Positions 15,493 through 24,212 of a stretch of 64,000 nucleotides of DNA are shown here, one piece after another. The stretch lies in NCBI GenBank assembly GCA_035493955.1, contig DATJHI010000008.1, positions 1 through 64,000 on the forward strand, in the 5' to 3' direction. Source of the DNA: NCED01 sp035493955 (GTDB lineage Bacteria > Pseudomonadota > Alphaproteobacteria > Caulobacterales > Caulobacteraceae). Within the stretch, counting starts at the first letter, position 1. Each line of letters opens with the position of its first letter. The translations under genes were made by a program, and so were the position numbers. Below the pieces are notes generated by a model. The model searched no databases, was not told the DNA's origin, and was given only the letters and a program-made list of their open reading frames with translations.

Positions 15493-16499
15493 CAGGCGGG
15501 CTCCTGCTGGGTGATACAGTGGAAGGAGCCCCCGCCGGTCAGCAGCGCCCGCGAGGGCAGGCCGATCACCTGGCGCTCGGGGAACAAGGACTTCAGGGCC
15601 TCGATCGCCAGGCCGGCGGAAAGGCCGTCGTCATAGACGGGGGCGACCACCGCCTCGTTGGCGATGACGAAATTCATGTGGCTGGCGGGGATGGGCCGGT
15701 TGTCCTCGTCGACGACCCGGCCCGGCGAGGGGATGCGCATGACCTGCAGGGCCGAGCCCCGGGCGTCGCGGAAGCTGTGCAGCAGCCGGGCGACGTCGTC
15801 ATAGACCCCGGCGTTGGGATCGTCCCGGCCCACGGCCAGAGGACAGGCCACCACCCCCGGCGCGACGAACCGCGCCAGGTTGTCGACATGTCCATCGGTG
15901 TGATCGTTCTTCAGTCCGTCGCCCAGCCACAGCACCTTCTTCACCCCGAGGGCCGCGGTGAGGGCGGCGGTCGCCGTCGCCTCGTCCCAGCCGGGGTTGC
16001 GATTGGGGTTCAGCACGCACTGGCGGGTGGTCAGCAGGGTGCCGAAGCCGTCGCCGTCGATGGCGCCGCCCTCCAGCACGAAGTCGTTTTCGATCAGCCG
16101 GACTCCGGCGGCGGCGGCGAGCTGTTCGGCCACCGTATCGTCGTCGTCGAGCACATATTTGCCGCCCCAGCCGTTGAAGCGGAAACCAAGCGCCACCTCC
16201 TCCTCGCCCCGGCTGGCGAAGATCGGGCCGGTGTCGCGCAGCCAGATGTCCCCGAACAGGCCGCGGACGATCTCCACCGCCGCCACGTCCCCGACCAGCA
16301 GTCGGGCGGCGGCCTCCGCCTCGTCGCCGCAGACCAGCAGGCGCACCCGCTCGCCCCCCGGCCCAGCCAGGGCCTTGGCCAGGTCGGCCGCCTCGGTCTG
16401 GGCGGCGGCGAGGTCGTCAAGCCACAGATCGGCGTGGCTGGGGAAACCTACCCACATGGCGCGGTGCGGCGCCCATTCGGCGGGCGCGTAGAGGCTCAT
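15492..16499 (-). CDS. aguA: Agmatine deiminase, 335 aa
   Basis: Peptidyl-arginine-deiminase-fold enzyme converting agmatine to N-carbamoylputrescine. Conserved features are GDIWLRDTGP, LEGGAIDGDG, NDHTDGHVDNLARF and the catalytic cysteine C328 in GGGSFHCITQQ. Length is close to other bacterial AguA proteins. It is the first gene of an aguA-aguB pair. No arginine decarboxylase lies in the window to supply agmatine, so that gene must be elsewhere or agmatine is imported. Confidence 0.95.
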   Translation of the reverse strand: MSLYAPAEWAPHRAMWVGFPSHADLWLDDLAAAQTEAADLAKALAGPGGERVRLLVCGDEAEAAARLLVGDVAAVEIVRGLFGDIWLRDTGPIFASRGEEEVALGFRFNGWGGKYVLDDDDTVAEQLAAAAGVRLIENDFVLEGGAIDGDGFGTLLTTRQCVLNPNRNPGWDEATATAALTAALGVKKVLWLGDGLKNDHTDGHVDNLARFVAPGVVACPLAVGRDDPNAGVYDDVARLLHSFRDARGSALQVMRIPSPGRVVDEDNRPIPASHMNFVIANEAVVAPVYDDGLSAGLAIEALKSLFPERQVIGLPSRALLTGGGSFHCITQQEPA

Positions 16500-16606
16500 G
16501 GCGGACTGGCCCTCCTGGGAGCGACGGGTCGAAGGGGAAAGAGGGCGCGAAAGTGGTGCGCCCCAACCGGCCTCATGACGACCACATAAGGCCAGCCGCT
16601 GGCAAG

Positions 16607-16631
16607 AAAAAGGGGCGGCGAAGGCCGCCCC
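16607..16631 (-). terminator. Terminator of the TonB receptor gene
   Basis: On the minus strand a perfect GGGGCGGC/GCCGCCCC stem is followed by TTTTT. It lies just after the receptor stop codon and separates the receptor from aguA. Confidence 0.8.
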
Positions 16632-16657
16632 CTGGAATGCCGCTCCCGACCGGACGG

Positions 16658-19189
16658 CTAGAAATTCATGCCGAGGGTCACGTAGCCCGTCATCGGAGCG
16701 CCCACGTAGTAGGCGGCGGTCGACGGGCTGTAGGTGAGGGCGGTCCCCGGAATGGGATAGGCGACGCCGTTGGCGAAGGTGGTCGACCGCGAGATGTAGA
16801 ACTTGTCGAACACGTTCGAGACGTTGACCTGGACGTAGCTCTTGCCGTTGAAGAACGGCAGGGTGTAGCGCGCATCGATGTTGAACACCGTGAAACTCGG
16901 AATCGACAAGTCGTTGGTGTCAGAGACGTATCGCTTGCCGGTATACTTGCCTTCGAAACCGACGGTGAGCGGCCCGAAGTCGTAGCTCACCCGACCGGAG
17001 ATCATGGCGCTCGGGGTCAACACCAGCTCCTTGCCCTTGACCGGCAGCGCGAAGGTCACGCCGCCGGTGGTCAAGGTGTAGTTCGCCAGCAGTTCGCTCT
17101 TGTTGAAGTTGGCGCTGCCGTAGAAGTGCAGTTGGTCTGTCGGGTTGAAACCCAGTTCGATGTCGGCGCCCTGGATGCGGACGTCGCCGACGTTGCGGTC
17201 GATCGACAGGGTCGGATCGTTCGGATCGACCGACTGGACGATGTGGTTGCGGTACTCCGAGTCGTAAAGGCTGACCGACAGGTTGAACATGCGGGTCTGG
17301 TAACGGTAGCCGACGGCGTAGTTGTCGCTGGTTTCCGGCAGGACGTTCTCCGGGATCGACGCATACAGGTCGTCGGTCTTGGGCGCCGCAAAGCCCTTGT
17401 TGTAGGTCGCGTAGACCATGTGGTCGTTGTTGAACCGGTAGCTCACGCCCGCGTTCGGAAGCAGCTTGTTGTACTTCACGTCGCCGTCGAACGGGAACCG
17501 GAAGTTCGGCGCGCCGCCGACGCCGGTGGTGATGTTCGTGCCGAGGACCGAGGTCAAGGCCGCGGCGGAGACGCCGATCGCACGGTGCGCCGCGAGGTCG
17601 GTGTTGTAGGCCGCCTGCACGGTCGAGGAGCTGACCGTGTCGCAGTACGCGCTCGTGCCGTTGTAGGTGTAGCAGTGCTGGTGGAGCTTGCGCTCGAAGT
17701 AGGGGTCGCGGACGCCGACGTTCACGTGCAGCGCGTCATCCAGGAACTTACCGATATAGTTGGCGGAGATCTGGTTCAGGATGGCGATGGACAGACGGTC
17801 GCGGTTGCGCAGGAAGGTCCCGTCGGCGGTCGCGATCGGCGCGCCGTAGCCGGACTTGGCGCCAAAATAGTCGGCCGGCACGCCGGTGGCGGGATCGACC
17901 GTAGTCACTTCGCCCGTCTGGCGGTGGTGGCCGTAGTCGAGGGTGTAGGCCAGCTGGAAGTGATGCTGCGGGGACGCTTCCCAGAGCAGCGAACTGGTCA
18001 GTCCGGCCCGGTAGGTCTCGGTATTGCTCGGCCCATAGACGGCCACGGTGTCGAGGACGTCGCCGTCCTTGTTCAGGTCGACCCCGGCGGCCGTGCTGGC
18101 GCCGATCAGGCGCTTGTCCTTCTCTGAAATGGACGAGAGCGACGCCCCGCCATTGGCCAGGGTGTAGAAGAAGTTCGGGTCGAAGGTGAAGGTCAGGCTC
18201 GATCCCAGATCGAACCGCGACTGGCCTCGCAAGCTGGCGAACTTCACCGGGTTCGGAAACAGCCGGTAGAAGTTGGTGTCGGCGCCTGCCGGCCCGACGC
18301 CGGTCGGAACGGTGTCGGCCACGCCGGCGCGGGCGGTCTCAGGCTGCCAATAGTAGTTGTCGCCGAGGAAGAACTTGCCGGCGCTGTTCATCACGCTCTG
18401 CGACACGCGGAACGCGGGGAACTGCAGTTCCTGGGTGTAGATCCCCGCCAAGCTGATGAAGTCGGAACCCTTCAGGGGCTGGTAGATCCGGCCCGAGATG
18501 TCCCAGCGGTTGCTGTAGCCCGGACGGCCCTTGTAGTTGTCCTCGTGGCCTTCTTCGGCGGCGAGATAGGCGGTCGCGCCCCACGGGCCGAAGGTCCCGG
18601 TGTCGATCTCCCCGAACGCGCGGTAATAGCCGTAGCTGCCGCCAGAGACCTTCAACTGGCCGCCGGCGGTCTTCGGCGGAATCTTGGAAACGACGTTGAT
18701 GGTGGCGCCCAGGGCGGCCGCCGACGGGCTGTCCACATCGGTTCCGCCCGCGTTCAGGGTGAAGTGATCGACCAGTTCGCCGATCATATATTCGCCGGGG
18801 TACACCGCGTAATTGCCCGTGTCGTTCAAGGGCGCCCCGTCGAAGATGACGGCGACGTGGTTTCCGTCGTAGCCGTGGATGCGCAGGTCGCCGCTGTTGA
18901 ACCCGCCGGGATCCTCCGTCGAGTAGCTCACGCCCGGCGCCATCTGGATCAGCTGGGCGAGGTTGGCGCTGGGGGTCTGGGTGGCGATGAATTGCTGCCC
19001 GACGACGACCTGGTCCTTGGCCTCGTTGATGTGTGTGGCCAGACCGAGGGTCGACGGCGGCGTGCGCGAGCCGGTGACGACCACTTCCTGCACCTGACCG
19101 GCGGTCGATTGGGCGACCGCGGCGTTTGCGGCGGCCAGGCTGGCGGCCAGGGCTGACGTCGTAAGCCAGCCGATCTTCTTCATCGTCAT
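16658..19189 (-). CDS. TonB-dependent receptor, 843 aa
   Basis: Outer-membrane active transporter. A signal peptide (ending near AAVAQ) is followed by a TonB-box-like EVVVTGSR, a plug domain (about residues 55-175, with LAQLIQMAPGVSYS, DLRIHGYDGNHVAVIFDGAPLND and AALGATINVVSK), a 22-strand barrel, and a terminal phenylalanine (VTLGMNF). The ligand is unknown. It is transcribed toward aguA but separated from it by a strong terminator, so a polyamine link is not supported. The 250-base upstream gap holds two copies of ACCGATTTG about 23 bases apart and no gene. Confidence 0.93.
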   Translation of the reverse strand: MTMKKIGWLTTSALAASLAAANAAVAQSTAGQVQEVVVTGSRTPPSTLGLATHINEAKDQVVVGQQFIATQTPSANLAQLIQMAPGVSYSTEDPGGFNSGDLRIHGYDGNHVAVIFDGAPLNDTGNYAVYPGEYMIGELVDHFTLNAGGTDVDSPSAAALGATINVVSKIPPKTAGGQLKVSGGSYGYYRAFGEIDTGTFGPWGATAYLAAEEGHEDNYKGRPGYSNRWDISGRIYQPLKGSDFISLAGIYTQELQFPAFRVSQSVMNSAGKFFLGDNYYWQPETARAGVADTVPTGVGPAGADTNFYRLFPNPVKFASLRGQSRFDLGSSLTFTFDPNFFYTLANGGASLSSISEKDKRLIGASTAAGVDLNKDGDVLDTVAVYGPSNTETYRAGLTSSLLWEASPQHHFQLAYTLDYGHHRQTGEVTTVDPATGVPADYFGAKSGYGAPIATADGTFLRNRDRLSIAILNQISANYIGKFLDDALHVNVGVRDPYFERKLHQHCYTYNGTSAYCDTVSSSTVQAAYNTDLAAHRAIGVSAAALTSVLGTNITTGVGGAPNFRFPFDGDVKYNKLLPNAGVSYRFNNDHMVYATYNKGFAAPKTDDLYASIPENVLPETSDNYAVGYRYQTRMFNLSVSLYDSEYRNHIVQSVDPNDPTLSIDRNVGDVRIQGADIELGFNPTDQLHFYGSANFNKSELLANYTLTTGGVTFALPVKGKELVLTPSAMISGRVSYDFGPLTVGFEGKYTGKRYVSDTNDLSIPSFTVFNIDARYTLPFFNGKSYVQVNVSNVFDKFYISRSTTFANGVAYPIPGTALTYSPSTAAYYVGAPMTGYVTLGMNF

Positions 19190-19439
19190 TTCGGATGTCC
19201 CCTCTTACAGCGCAACAGCCCCTTAATCCCGGATGAGGAACGTCCCGTGACCGATTTGGAACAAGCGGATAACCGATTTGCACCGGCTTCATGACGACGC
19301 ATTCGGGAGCGCCGATGCGCGCTTTTCGGGCGCGCGACCGGACCCTCCGTCGTCCAACGGCGGGCCCGGTGCGCTCTGCCCATTTCCGCTGTTTCGACTA
19401 CAACCGTTGAAGCGTAACGGTTCCGGAAGTTGAGCAGAT

Positions 19440-20291
19440 ATGGCTCGCCTGAGTTCGATGAGCGGCGCACGGTTGCTGGGCGCAGGGCTGGCCGGGATCG
19501 GCGCGGCCTTGTCCTGGCCGCTCGGCCGCTGGCATGGACCACGGATGCGGGCGCAACTCGCCGCCCGCGCCGCGCCGCTCTACCGGCTGGACACTCCCGC
19601 CGGGCCGCTCACCTTCCGCTGCGGCAGCGCCGAGGCGGTCAAGGCCGCCGCTCGCTTCGTCTACGACGAGCCGGAGACCGTGTGGTGGATCGACACCATC
19701 GTAAAGCCGGGCGACTGCGTCTGGGACGTGGGGGCCAATGTCGGATTGTACGCGCTCTACGCCGCCTTGAGGGTCGGGGCGGGCGGCACCGTGGTCGCCT
19801 TCGAGCCTGCGGCGGACAATTACGCGGCCCTGTGCCGCAACGTCTCGCTCAACCCCCTGGACGCCTCGGTGCAATGCTTCTGCGCCGCCCTGGCCGACGA
19901 AACCCGCGCCGCCAGCCTGCACCTGACCAGTCATGACGCCGGCCGCGCCGCCCATGTGTTCGGCCGAGCCGAAGACGGAGCGTCGGGCGAGGCCCGTCCC
20001 CACGTCCAGTCGGCGCTGGGGTTCAGCGCCGACGCCTTCCTGGACCAGTTCGGCGTGCGCGCGCCCGACCACGTCAAGATCGATGTGGATTCGATCGAGG
20101 AGCGGATCGTCCGGGGAGGCGCCAAGGCCTTCGCAGGCGCCCGTTCGATCATCGTGGAGCTCAATATCGGCGAGACTGCCGAAAACCATAAGGCTAGTCT
20201 GCGCAAGGCCATCGAGGACCTGGGCTTCACCGAACAGGCCGAGGTCGCCGTCCGCTTTCCCGACCGCCGCAACCGGATATTTCTGAGATGA
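19440..20291 (+). CDS. FkbM-family methyltransferase, 283 aa
   Basis: SAM-dependent O-methyltransferase of the FkbM family. The SAM-binding motif I is VWDVGANVGLYALYAA, followed by VVAFEPAADNYAALCRNVSLN and the conserved HVKIDVDSIEERIVRGG. A short hydrophobic stretch near the N-terminus (LGAGLAGIGAALSWPLG) may anchor it to the membrane. Family members often methylate sugars of surface glycans, which suits the neighbouring glycosyltransferases. Its stop overlaps the next ATG by four bases. Confidence 0.88.
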   Translation: MARLSSMSGARLLGAGLAGIGAALSWPLGRWHGPRMRAQLAARAAPLYRLDTPAGPLTFRCGSAEAVKAAARFVYDEPETVWWIDTIVKPGDCVWDVGANVGLYALYAALRVGAGGTVVAFEPAADNYAALCRNVSLNPLDASVQCFCAALADETRAASLHLTSHDAGRAAHVFGRAEDGASGEARPHVQSALGFSADAFLDQFGVRAPDHVKIDVDSIEERIVRGGAKAFAGARSIIVELNIGETAENHKASLRKAIEDLGFTEQAEVAVRFPDRRNRIFLR

Positions 20292-20680
20292 CCCGAAGCC
20301 TCGCCCTCGCCGCCCTGGTCCTGTCCGCCGCCGCCTCGGCCCACGCTCAGGCGCCCCAGGTTCCCCCGCCCGCGGGTCTGGACCCCAAGAAGCCGGTCTA
20401 TGTGACCGCCCATGTCGACGTGATCGGCACCTATCTCGACAAGACCCTCGACGCCCTGAAGACCTATGTCGAGGCCGCCCGACGCGAACCCGGCGCGGTC
20501 CGGGTGGAGGCGGTGGAAGAAGCGCGGTCCAATCATTTCGACCTGATCGAGGTCTGGCGGGACCGGGCGGCTTATGACGCCCACGCAGGATCCGCCGCCA
20601 CGGTCCGCTTCCACGACACCATCCACCCCTGGCGGGGGAGCCCCTTCGAGGAGCGGCTGGCCAATCTGGTCGCGCCCTGA
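20288..20680 (+). CDS. Secreted antibiotic-biosynthesis-monooxygenase-fold protein, 130 aa
   Basis: A signal peptide (MTRSLALAALVLSAAASAHA) precedes a single ferredoxin-like ABM/YgiN domain (VYVTAHVDVIGTYLDKTLDALKTY ... FDLIEVWRDRAAYDAH ... VRFHDTI). Related proteins are quinol or heme monooxygenases, but the small fold is functionally loose and export to the periplasm is unusual for YgiN. It is translationally coupled to the FkbM gene by ATGA. Function is unknown beyond the fold. Confidence 0.8.
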   Translation: MTRSLALAALVLSAAASAHAQAPQVPPPAGLDPKKPVYVTAHVDVIGTYLDKTLDALKTYVEAARREPGAVRVEAVEEARSNHFDLIEVWRDRAAYDAHAGSAATVRFHDTIHPWRGSPFEERLANLVAP

Positions 20681-20730
20681 ATTCCAGCGGGCAGCGCCAA
20701 CCTCCTGGGACCCGCTCTGCGCTTGGGCCT

Positions 20731-21474
20731 TCAGACCTCGTCCACGGCGCCGGGCGTGCGCGCCCGCGCCGCGAGCCACAGCACCCCGGCCAGATCGCCG
20801 AGGGAGACCCACAACCGGCCGAGGTTGGTGTATTTCGACGCCCCCGAGGTGCGCGGCCGATGACCCACCGTCTCGAACGCCACCGTATATCCCTCCCGCA
20901 GGAACAGGGCCGGCAGGTAGCGGTGCATGTGATCGAAATAGGGCAGCCGCAGGAAGGCCTCGCGCCGGAACGCCTTCAGCCCGCAGCCGGTGTCGTCGGC
21001 CTCGTCGCGCAGCAGCCGTTTGCGCACCCCGTTGCCGAACCTGGAGGCGAGCCGCTTGGCGACGCCGTCCTGGCGCTTGATCCGGCGCCCGCCCACCAGG
21101 CCCAGGGTCGGCGGCCCCTCCAACAGGCGCCGCACCAGAAGCGGGGCGTCGGCCGGATCGTTCTGGCCGTCGCCGTCGAGGGTGACGATCACCGGCGCCC
21201 GCGCCGCCAGCACCCCGGTGCGCACCGCCCGGCTCTGGCCGGCGTTGTGCTGATGGGCGAGCACCCGCAGGCTCGGCAGCTCGGCCTTGAGGGCCAGGAG
21301 CCGCGCACGGGTGTCGTCGCGGCTGGCGTCGTCGATGAAGACGATCTCCACCGCCTGGCCGGCGAAGGCCTCGGCGATTTCCCGCGCCAGGGGCGCGGCG
21401 GCCCCCTCCTCGTCACGGACGGGGACGACCACAGAGATTTCGGGGCGGATTTCACGGGAAGGATTCGAGGCCAT
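20731..21474 (-). CDS. Polyprenyl-phosphate glycosyltransferase, GT2 (DPM1-like), 247 aa
   Basis: GT-A-fold family 2 enzyme. It has ISVVVPVRDEE, VEIVFIDDASRDDT, VIVTLDGDGQNDP (DxD-type metal site), DTGCGLKAFRREAF and the catalytic-loop stretch HRPRTSGASKYTN, typical of dolichol/undecaprenyl-phosphate mannosyl- or aminoarabinosyl-transferases. The long C-terminal membrane part of ArnC-like proteins is missing; only a weak hydrophobic end is present. It diverges from an ArnT-like gene, and the two probably work in sequence on a lipid-linked sugar. Confidence 0.88.
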   Translation of the reverse strand: MASNPSREIRPEISVVVPVRDEEGAAAPLAREIAEAFAGQAVEIVFIDDASRDDTRARLLALKAELPSLRVLAHQHNAGQSRAVRTGVLAARAPVIVTLDGDGQNDPADAPLLVRRLLEGPPTLGLVGGRRIKRQDGVAKRLASRFGNGVRKRLLRDEADDTGCGLKAFRREAFLRLPYFDHMHRYLPALFLREGYTVAFETVGHRPRTSGASKYTNLGRLWVSLGDLAGVLWLAARARTPGAVDEV

Positions 21475-21547
21475 CGCCCGCCTCTTAACCGCTTTCCTCG
21501 CCCCGCGGGAGGGCGCGTCGGCTTTTGCCCCGTGCTAGCTTAAGCCC

Positions 21548-23359
21548 ATGGAGTCCGCGCCCAGTCCGGCCAACCCGGCGTCTTCGCCCGTGAACCTGCC
21601 CGCGGGCGGGCGACTGGCCGCCCTGGCGGCCTTGGCCGAGCATCTGGTGCGCGGGTGGCGCGGCCCTGCACTCGCCGCCCTGGTCGTGCTGGTCAGCGCC
21701 CTGCCGGGACTGGTCATGCTGCCGCCGCTGGACCGGGACGAATCCCGCTTCGCCCAGGCCACCTCCCAGATGCTGGAAACGGGCGATCTGGTGAACATCC
21801 GCTTCCAGGACGAGCCGCGCGACAAGAAGCCGGTCGGCATCCACTGGCTGCAGGCCGTGAGCGTGGCCCTGGTCTCCTCGGTCGAGCGGCGCGAAATCTG
21901 GGCCTACCGCCTGCCTTCCCTCCTGGGCGCCATGCTGGCGGCGGCGGCCTGCGCCTGGGGCGCCCGCCCGGCGCTCGGGCCGCGCGGCGGCTTGGCGGCC
22001 GGGGTTGTCCTGGGAGCGAGCTTCCTGCTTTCCAGCGAGGCCTTCATCGCCAAGACCGACGCGGTGCTCTGTGGGGCCGTCACCCTGTCGATGGCGGCCC
22101 TGGGACGGACCTATCTGGCCGAGCGTGGAGGGCCCGTCGCCCCACGCTCGGCCCGGCTGCTGTTCTGGCTGGGCCAGGCCGTGGCCATACTGGTCAAGGG
22201 GCCGATCGGGCCGATGATCGCCGCACTGGCCCTGGTCGCCCTGTGGGCCGCCGATCGCCGCGCCGGCTGGATGAAACGCCTGGGATGGGTCTGGGGCCTG
22301 GTCCTGGTGCTGGCCGTCATCGGGCCCTGGGCGGTGGCGATCACCGTCTCCACCGACGGCGGCTTCTGGGGCCGGGCCGTGGGCGGCGACCTCGCGCCCA
22401 AGCTGGCCGGGGGCCACGAAAGCCATGGGGCGCCGCCGGGACTGCACCTTCTGCTGTCGCCTCTGCTGATGTTCCCCGCCGCCCTCCTGCTGCCCGCCGC
22501 CCTGGTCGGGGCCTGGCGGCGGCGGCGCGAGCCCTTCGTCCGCTTCGCCTTGGCCTGGCTGGTCCCGAGCTGGCTGGTGTTCGAGGCGATGCCGACCAAG
22601 CTGGTCCACTATCCGCTGCCCCTCTACGGCGCCCTGGCCTGGCTCGCCGCGGCGGCCCTGGCCGAGCCGGCCGGACCCTGGGTCCGCCGCTCCGGGGCGA
22701 CGCTTTCGGTCCTCGCCGGAGCCGCCCTCGCCGCGCTCTGCCTTTGGGCCGCTCGAGGTTACGGCGGGCCACAAGCCCAGCCCTGGGCCGTGGGCGCGGC
22801 CGCCCTGGCCCTGGCGGCGGGCGTCGCCGGCGCCCTGGGCGCGCTGCGCCGCGACCTGAAGACCGGCCTGGTCGCCGCCGGCGTGCTGGGGGTCGGCGCC
22901 CACATGACCCTGTCGGGGGGCCTCGCCCCCGCCCTGACCAGACTGTGGGTTTCCGATCGGGCGGCCGCGGCCCTCGACCGCGCCGGCCTCGACCCGAAGG
23001 CCGGCGTCGTGCCGGGCCCGGTGGCGGTGGCGGGCTATGCCGAGCCCAGCCTGGTGTTCGCCCTGGGCGCGGAGACCGATCTGGACACGGTGGAGGGAGC
23101 GGCCCAGGCCCTCGCCGGGGGCCAGCCCGCCCTGGTCGAGCGTAAACAGGAGCCCGCCCTGATCGCAGAACTGAAGGCGGCCAGGACCCCGGCCACACGC
23201 CTGGGCGAGGTCGGCGGCTACGACTATTCGGTCGGACGCAAGGTGACCTTGGGGATCTGGCGCTCTGAGGTTCCCGTCAACCTCGACGGCTCCGCCCCCG
23301 CAGACCCGCCCGCGCCACCGACACCAAGAGGATCGCCGGCAGCAGCAGCCAGGCCGTGA
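21548..23359 (+). CDS. ArnT-like GT-C glycosyltransferase, 603 aa
   Basis: Polytopic inner-membrane transferase of the ArnT/PMT type that moves a sugar from a polyprenyl-phosphate donor to lipid A or another periplasmic acceptor. The first periplasmic loop has the signature PPLDRDESRFAQATSQMLE followed by FQDEPRDKKPVGIHWLQ, as in GT83 enzymes. About twelve helices follow, then a soluble C-terminal part. Its last 83 bases overlap, tail to tail, the end of the next glycosyltransferase gene. The sugar and acceptor are not determined. Confidence 0.88.
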   Translation: MESAPSPANPASSPVNLPAGGRLAALAALAEHLVRGWRGPALAALVVLVSALPGLVMLPPLDRDESRFAQATSQMLETGDLVNIRFQDEPRDKKPVGIHWLQAVSVALVSSVERREIWAYRLPSLLGAMLAAAACAWGARPALGPRGGLAAGVVLGASFLLSSEAFIAKTDAVLCGAVTLSMAALGRTYLAERGGPVAPRSARLLFWLGQAVAILVKGPIGPMIAALALVALWAADRRAGWMKRLGWVWGLVLVLAVIGPWAVAITVSTDGGFWGRAVGGDLAPKLAGGHESHGAPPGLHLLLSPLLMFPAALLLPAALVGAWRRRREPFVRFALAWLVPSWLVFEAMPTKLVHYPLPLYGALAWLAAAALAEPAGPWVRRSGATLSVLAGAALAALCLWAARGYGGPQAQPWAVGAAALALAAGVAGALGALRRDLKTGLVAAGVLGVGAHMTLSGGLAPALTRLWVSDRAAAALDRAGLDPKAGVVPGPVAVAGYAEPSLVFALGAETDLDTVEGAAQALAGGQPALVERKQEPALIAELKAARTPATRLGEVGGYDYSVGRKVTLGIWRSEVPVNLDGSAPADPPAPPTPRGSPAAAARP

Positions 23360-24212
23360 GCCGGTCGAAGCCGGTTTCGGCCCGCTTGCGGAAATAGCGC
23401 GCCAGGCCGAACCCCTTGTTGATCTCGATGAACAGAGGGGCTTTGGCCGCGGTCGAGCCCAGGTGCTCCACACGGGCCGCCGGCTGGAACAGCACCACCC
23501 CGCCGCTGCGGCGCACCCGCCAGCACAGGTCGATATCCTCGACGTGCAGGAAGAAGCCTTCGTCGAAGCCCCGGACCGCGCCGAAATCCGTACGGGTCAT
23601 GGCGAAACAGGCGCCCGAGACGGTCGGCACCGGGGTCGGACCATCCGGCTCGGGCTCGGCCTCCCGGTGGATCTCGAAGCCGCGGAAGACCCGGACCTTG
23701 CCGGCCAGATTGGTGAGGCTGAGGAAGGTGGACATGGGAGTGACCTCTCCCCGCCGCGCGCCCCTCTGTTCGGTGCCGTCCGTATTCATCACCCGCGCAC
23801 CGACCAGGCAGGGCGAGCGCTGCGGATCGATGGCGGCCTGCAGGGCGGCGATGCATCCCGGCTGCAGGAAAGCGTCCGGATTGAGGAAGACCAGCAGGCT
23901 GCCCCGGGCCGCCGAGGCGCCCAGATTGGCCCCACGGGCGAAGCCGACATTGCCCTGGCCCCGCAGCACCTGCACCCGTCCGTCGCGGGCGGCCGCTGCG
24001 TCCAGGGCCGCCGCCTCTTCGGGCGTCGAGCCGTTGTCCACCACCACCAGTTCATCGACCTCGCGGCAGTCCAGCACCTTCTGCAAGGCGCCGGGCAAGG
24101 CCGGGCCGGTGCGGTAGACCACCATGACCACCGACACGGCGAGCGGAGCCGCCGTCGGGACCCTTACGGTCTCGACGAAGCCGCCGCTGCCGGGGCGGAC
24201 GGGGGTGTTCAT
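23277..24212 (-). CDS. Rhamnosyltransferase-like GT2 glycosyltransferase, 311 aa
   Basis: Family 2 glycosyltransferase: VSVVMVVYRTGPAL, ELVVVDNGSTPEEA, GNVGFARGANLG, LVFLNPDAFLQPG and GFDEGFFLHVEDIDLCWRV follow the order seen in WbbL/RfbF-type rhamnosyltransferases. A hydrophobic helix lies near the C-terminus (LTAWLLLPAILLVSVARA). The ATG overlaps the thrS stop by four bases, so it ends a multigene run. Its 3' end is antisense to the end of the ArnT-like gene for 83 bases. Confidence 0.88.
   Translation of the reverse strand: MNTPVRPGSGGFVETVRVPTAAPLAVSVVMVVYRTGPALPGALQKVLDCREVDELVVVDNGSTPEEAAALDAAAARDGRVQVLRGQGNVGFARGANLGASAARGSLLVFLNPDAFLQPGCIAALQAAIDPQRSPCLVGARVMNTDGTEQRGARRGEVTPMSTFLSLTNLAGKVRVFRGFEIHREAEPEPDGPTPVPTVSGACFAMTRTDFGAVRGFDEGFFLHVEDIDLCWRVRRSGGVVLFQPAARVEHLGSTAAKAPLFIEINKGFGLARYFRKRAETGFDRLTAWLLLPAILLVSVARAGLRGRSRRG

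Noticed and set aside
16500..16657. A functional link of the TonB receptor with the agmatine genes as one operon
   Set aside because: A strong intrinsic terminator with a U-run separates them, so shared transcription is unlikely.
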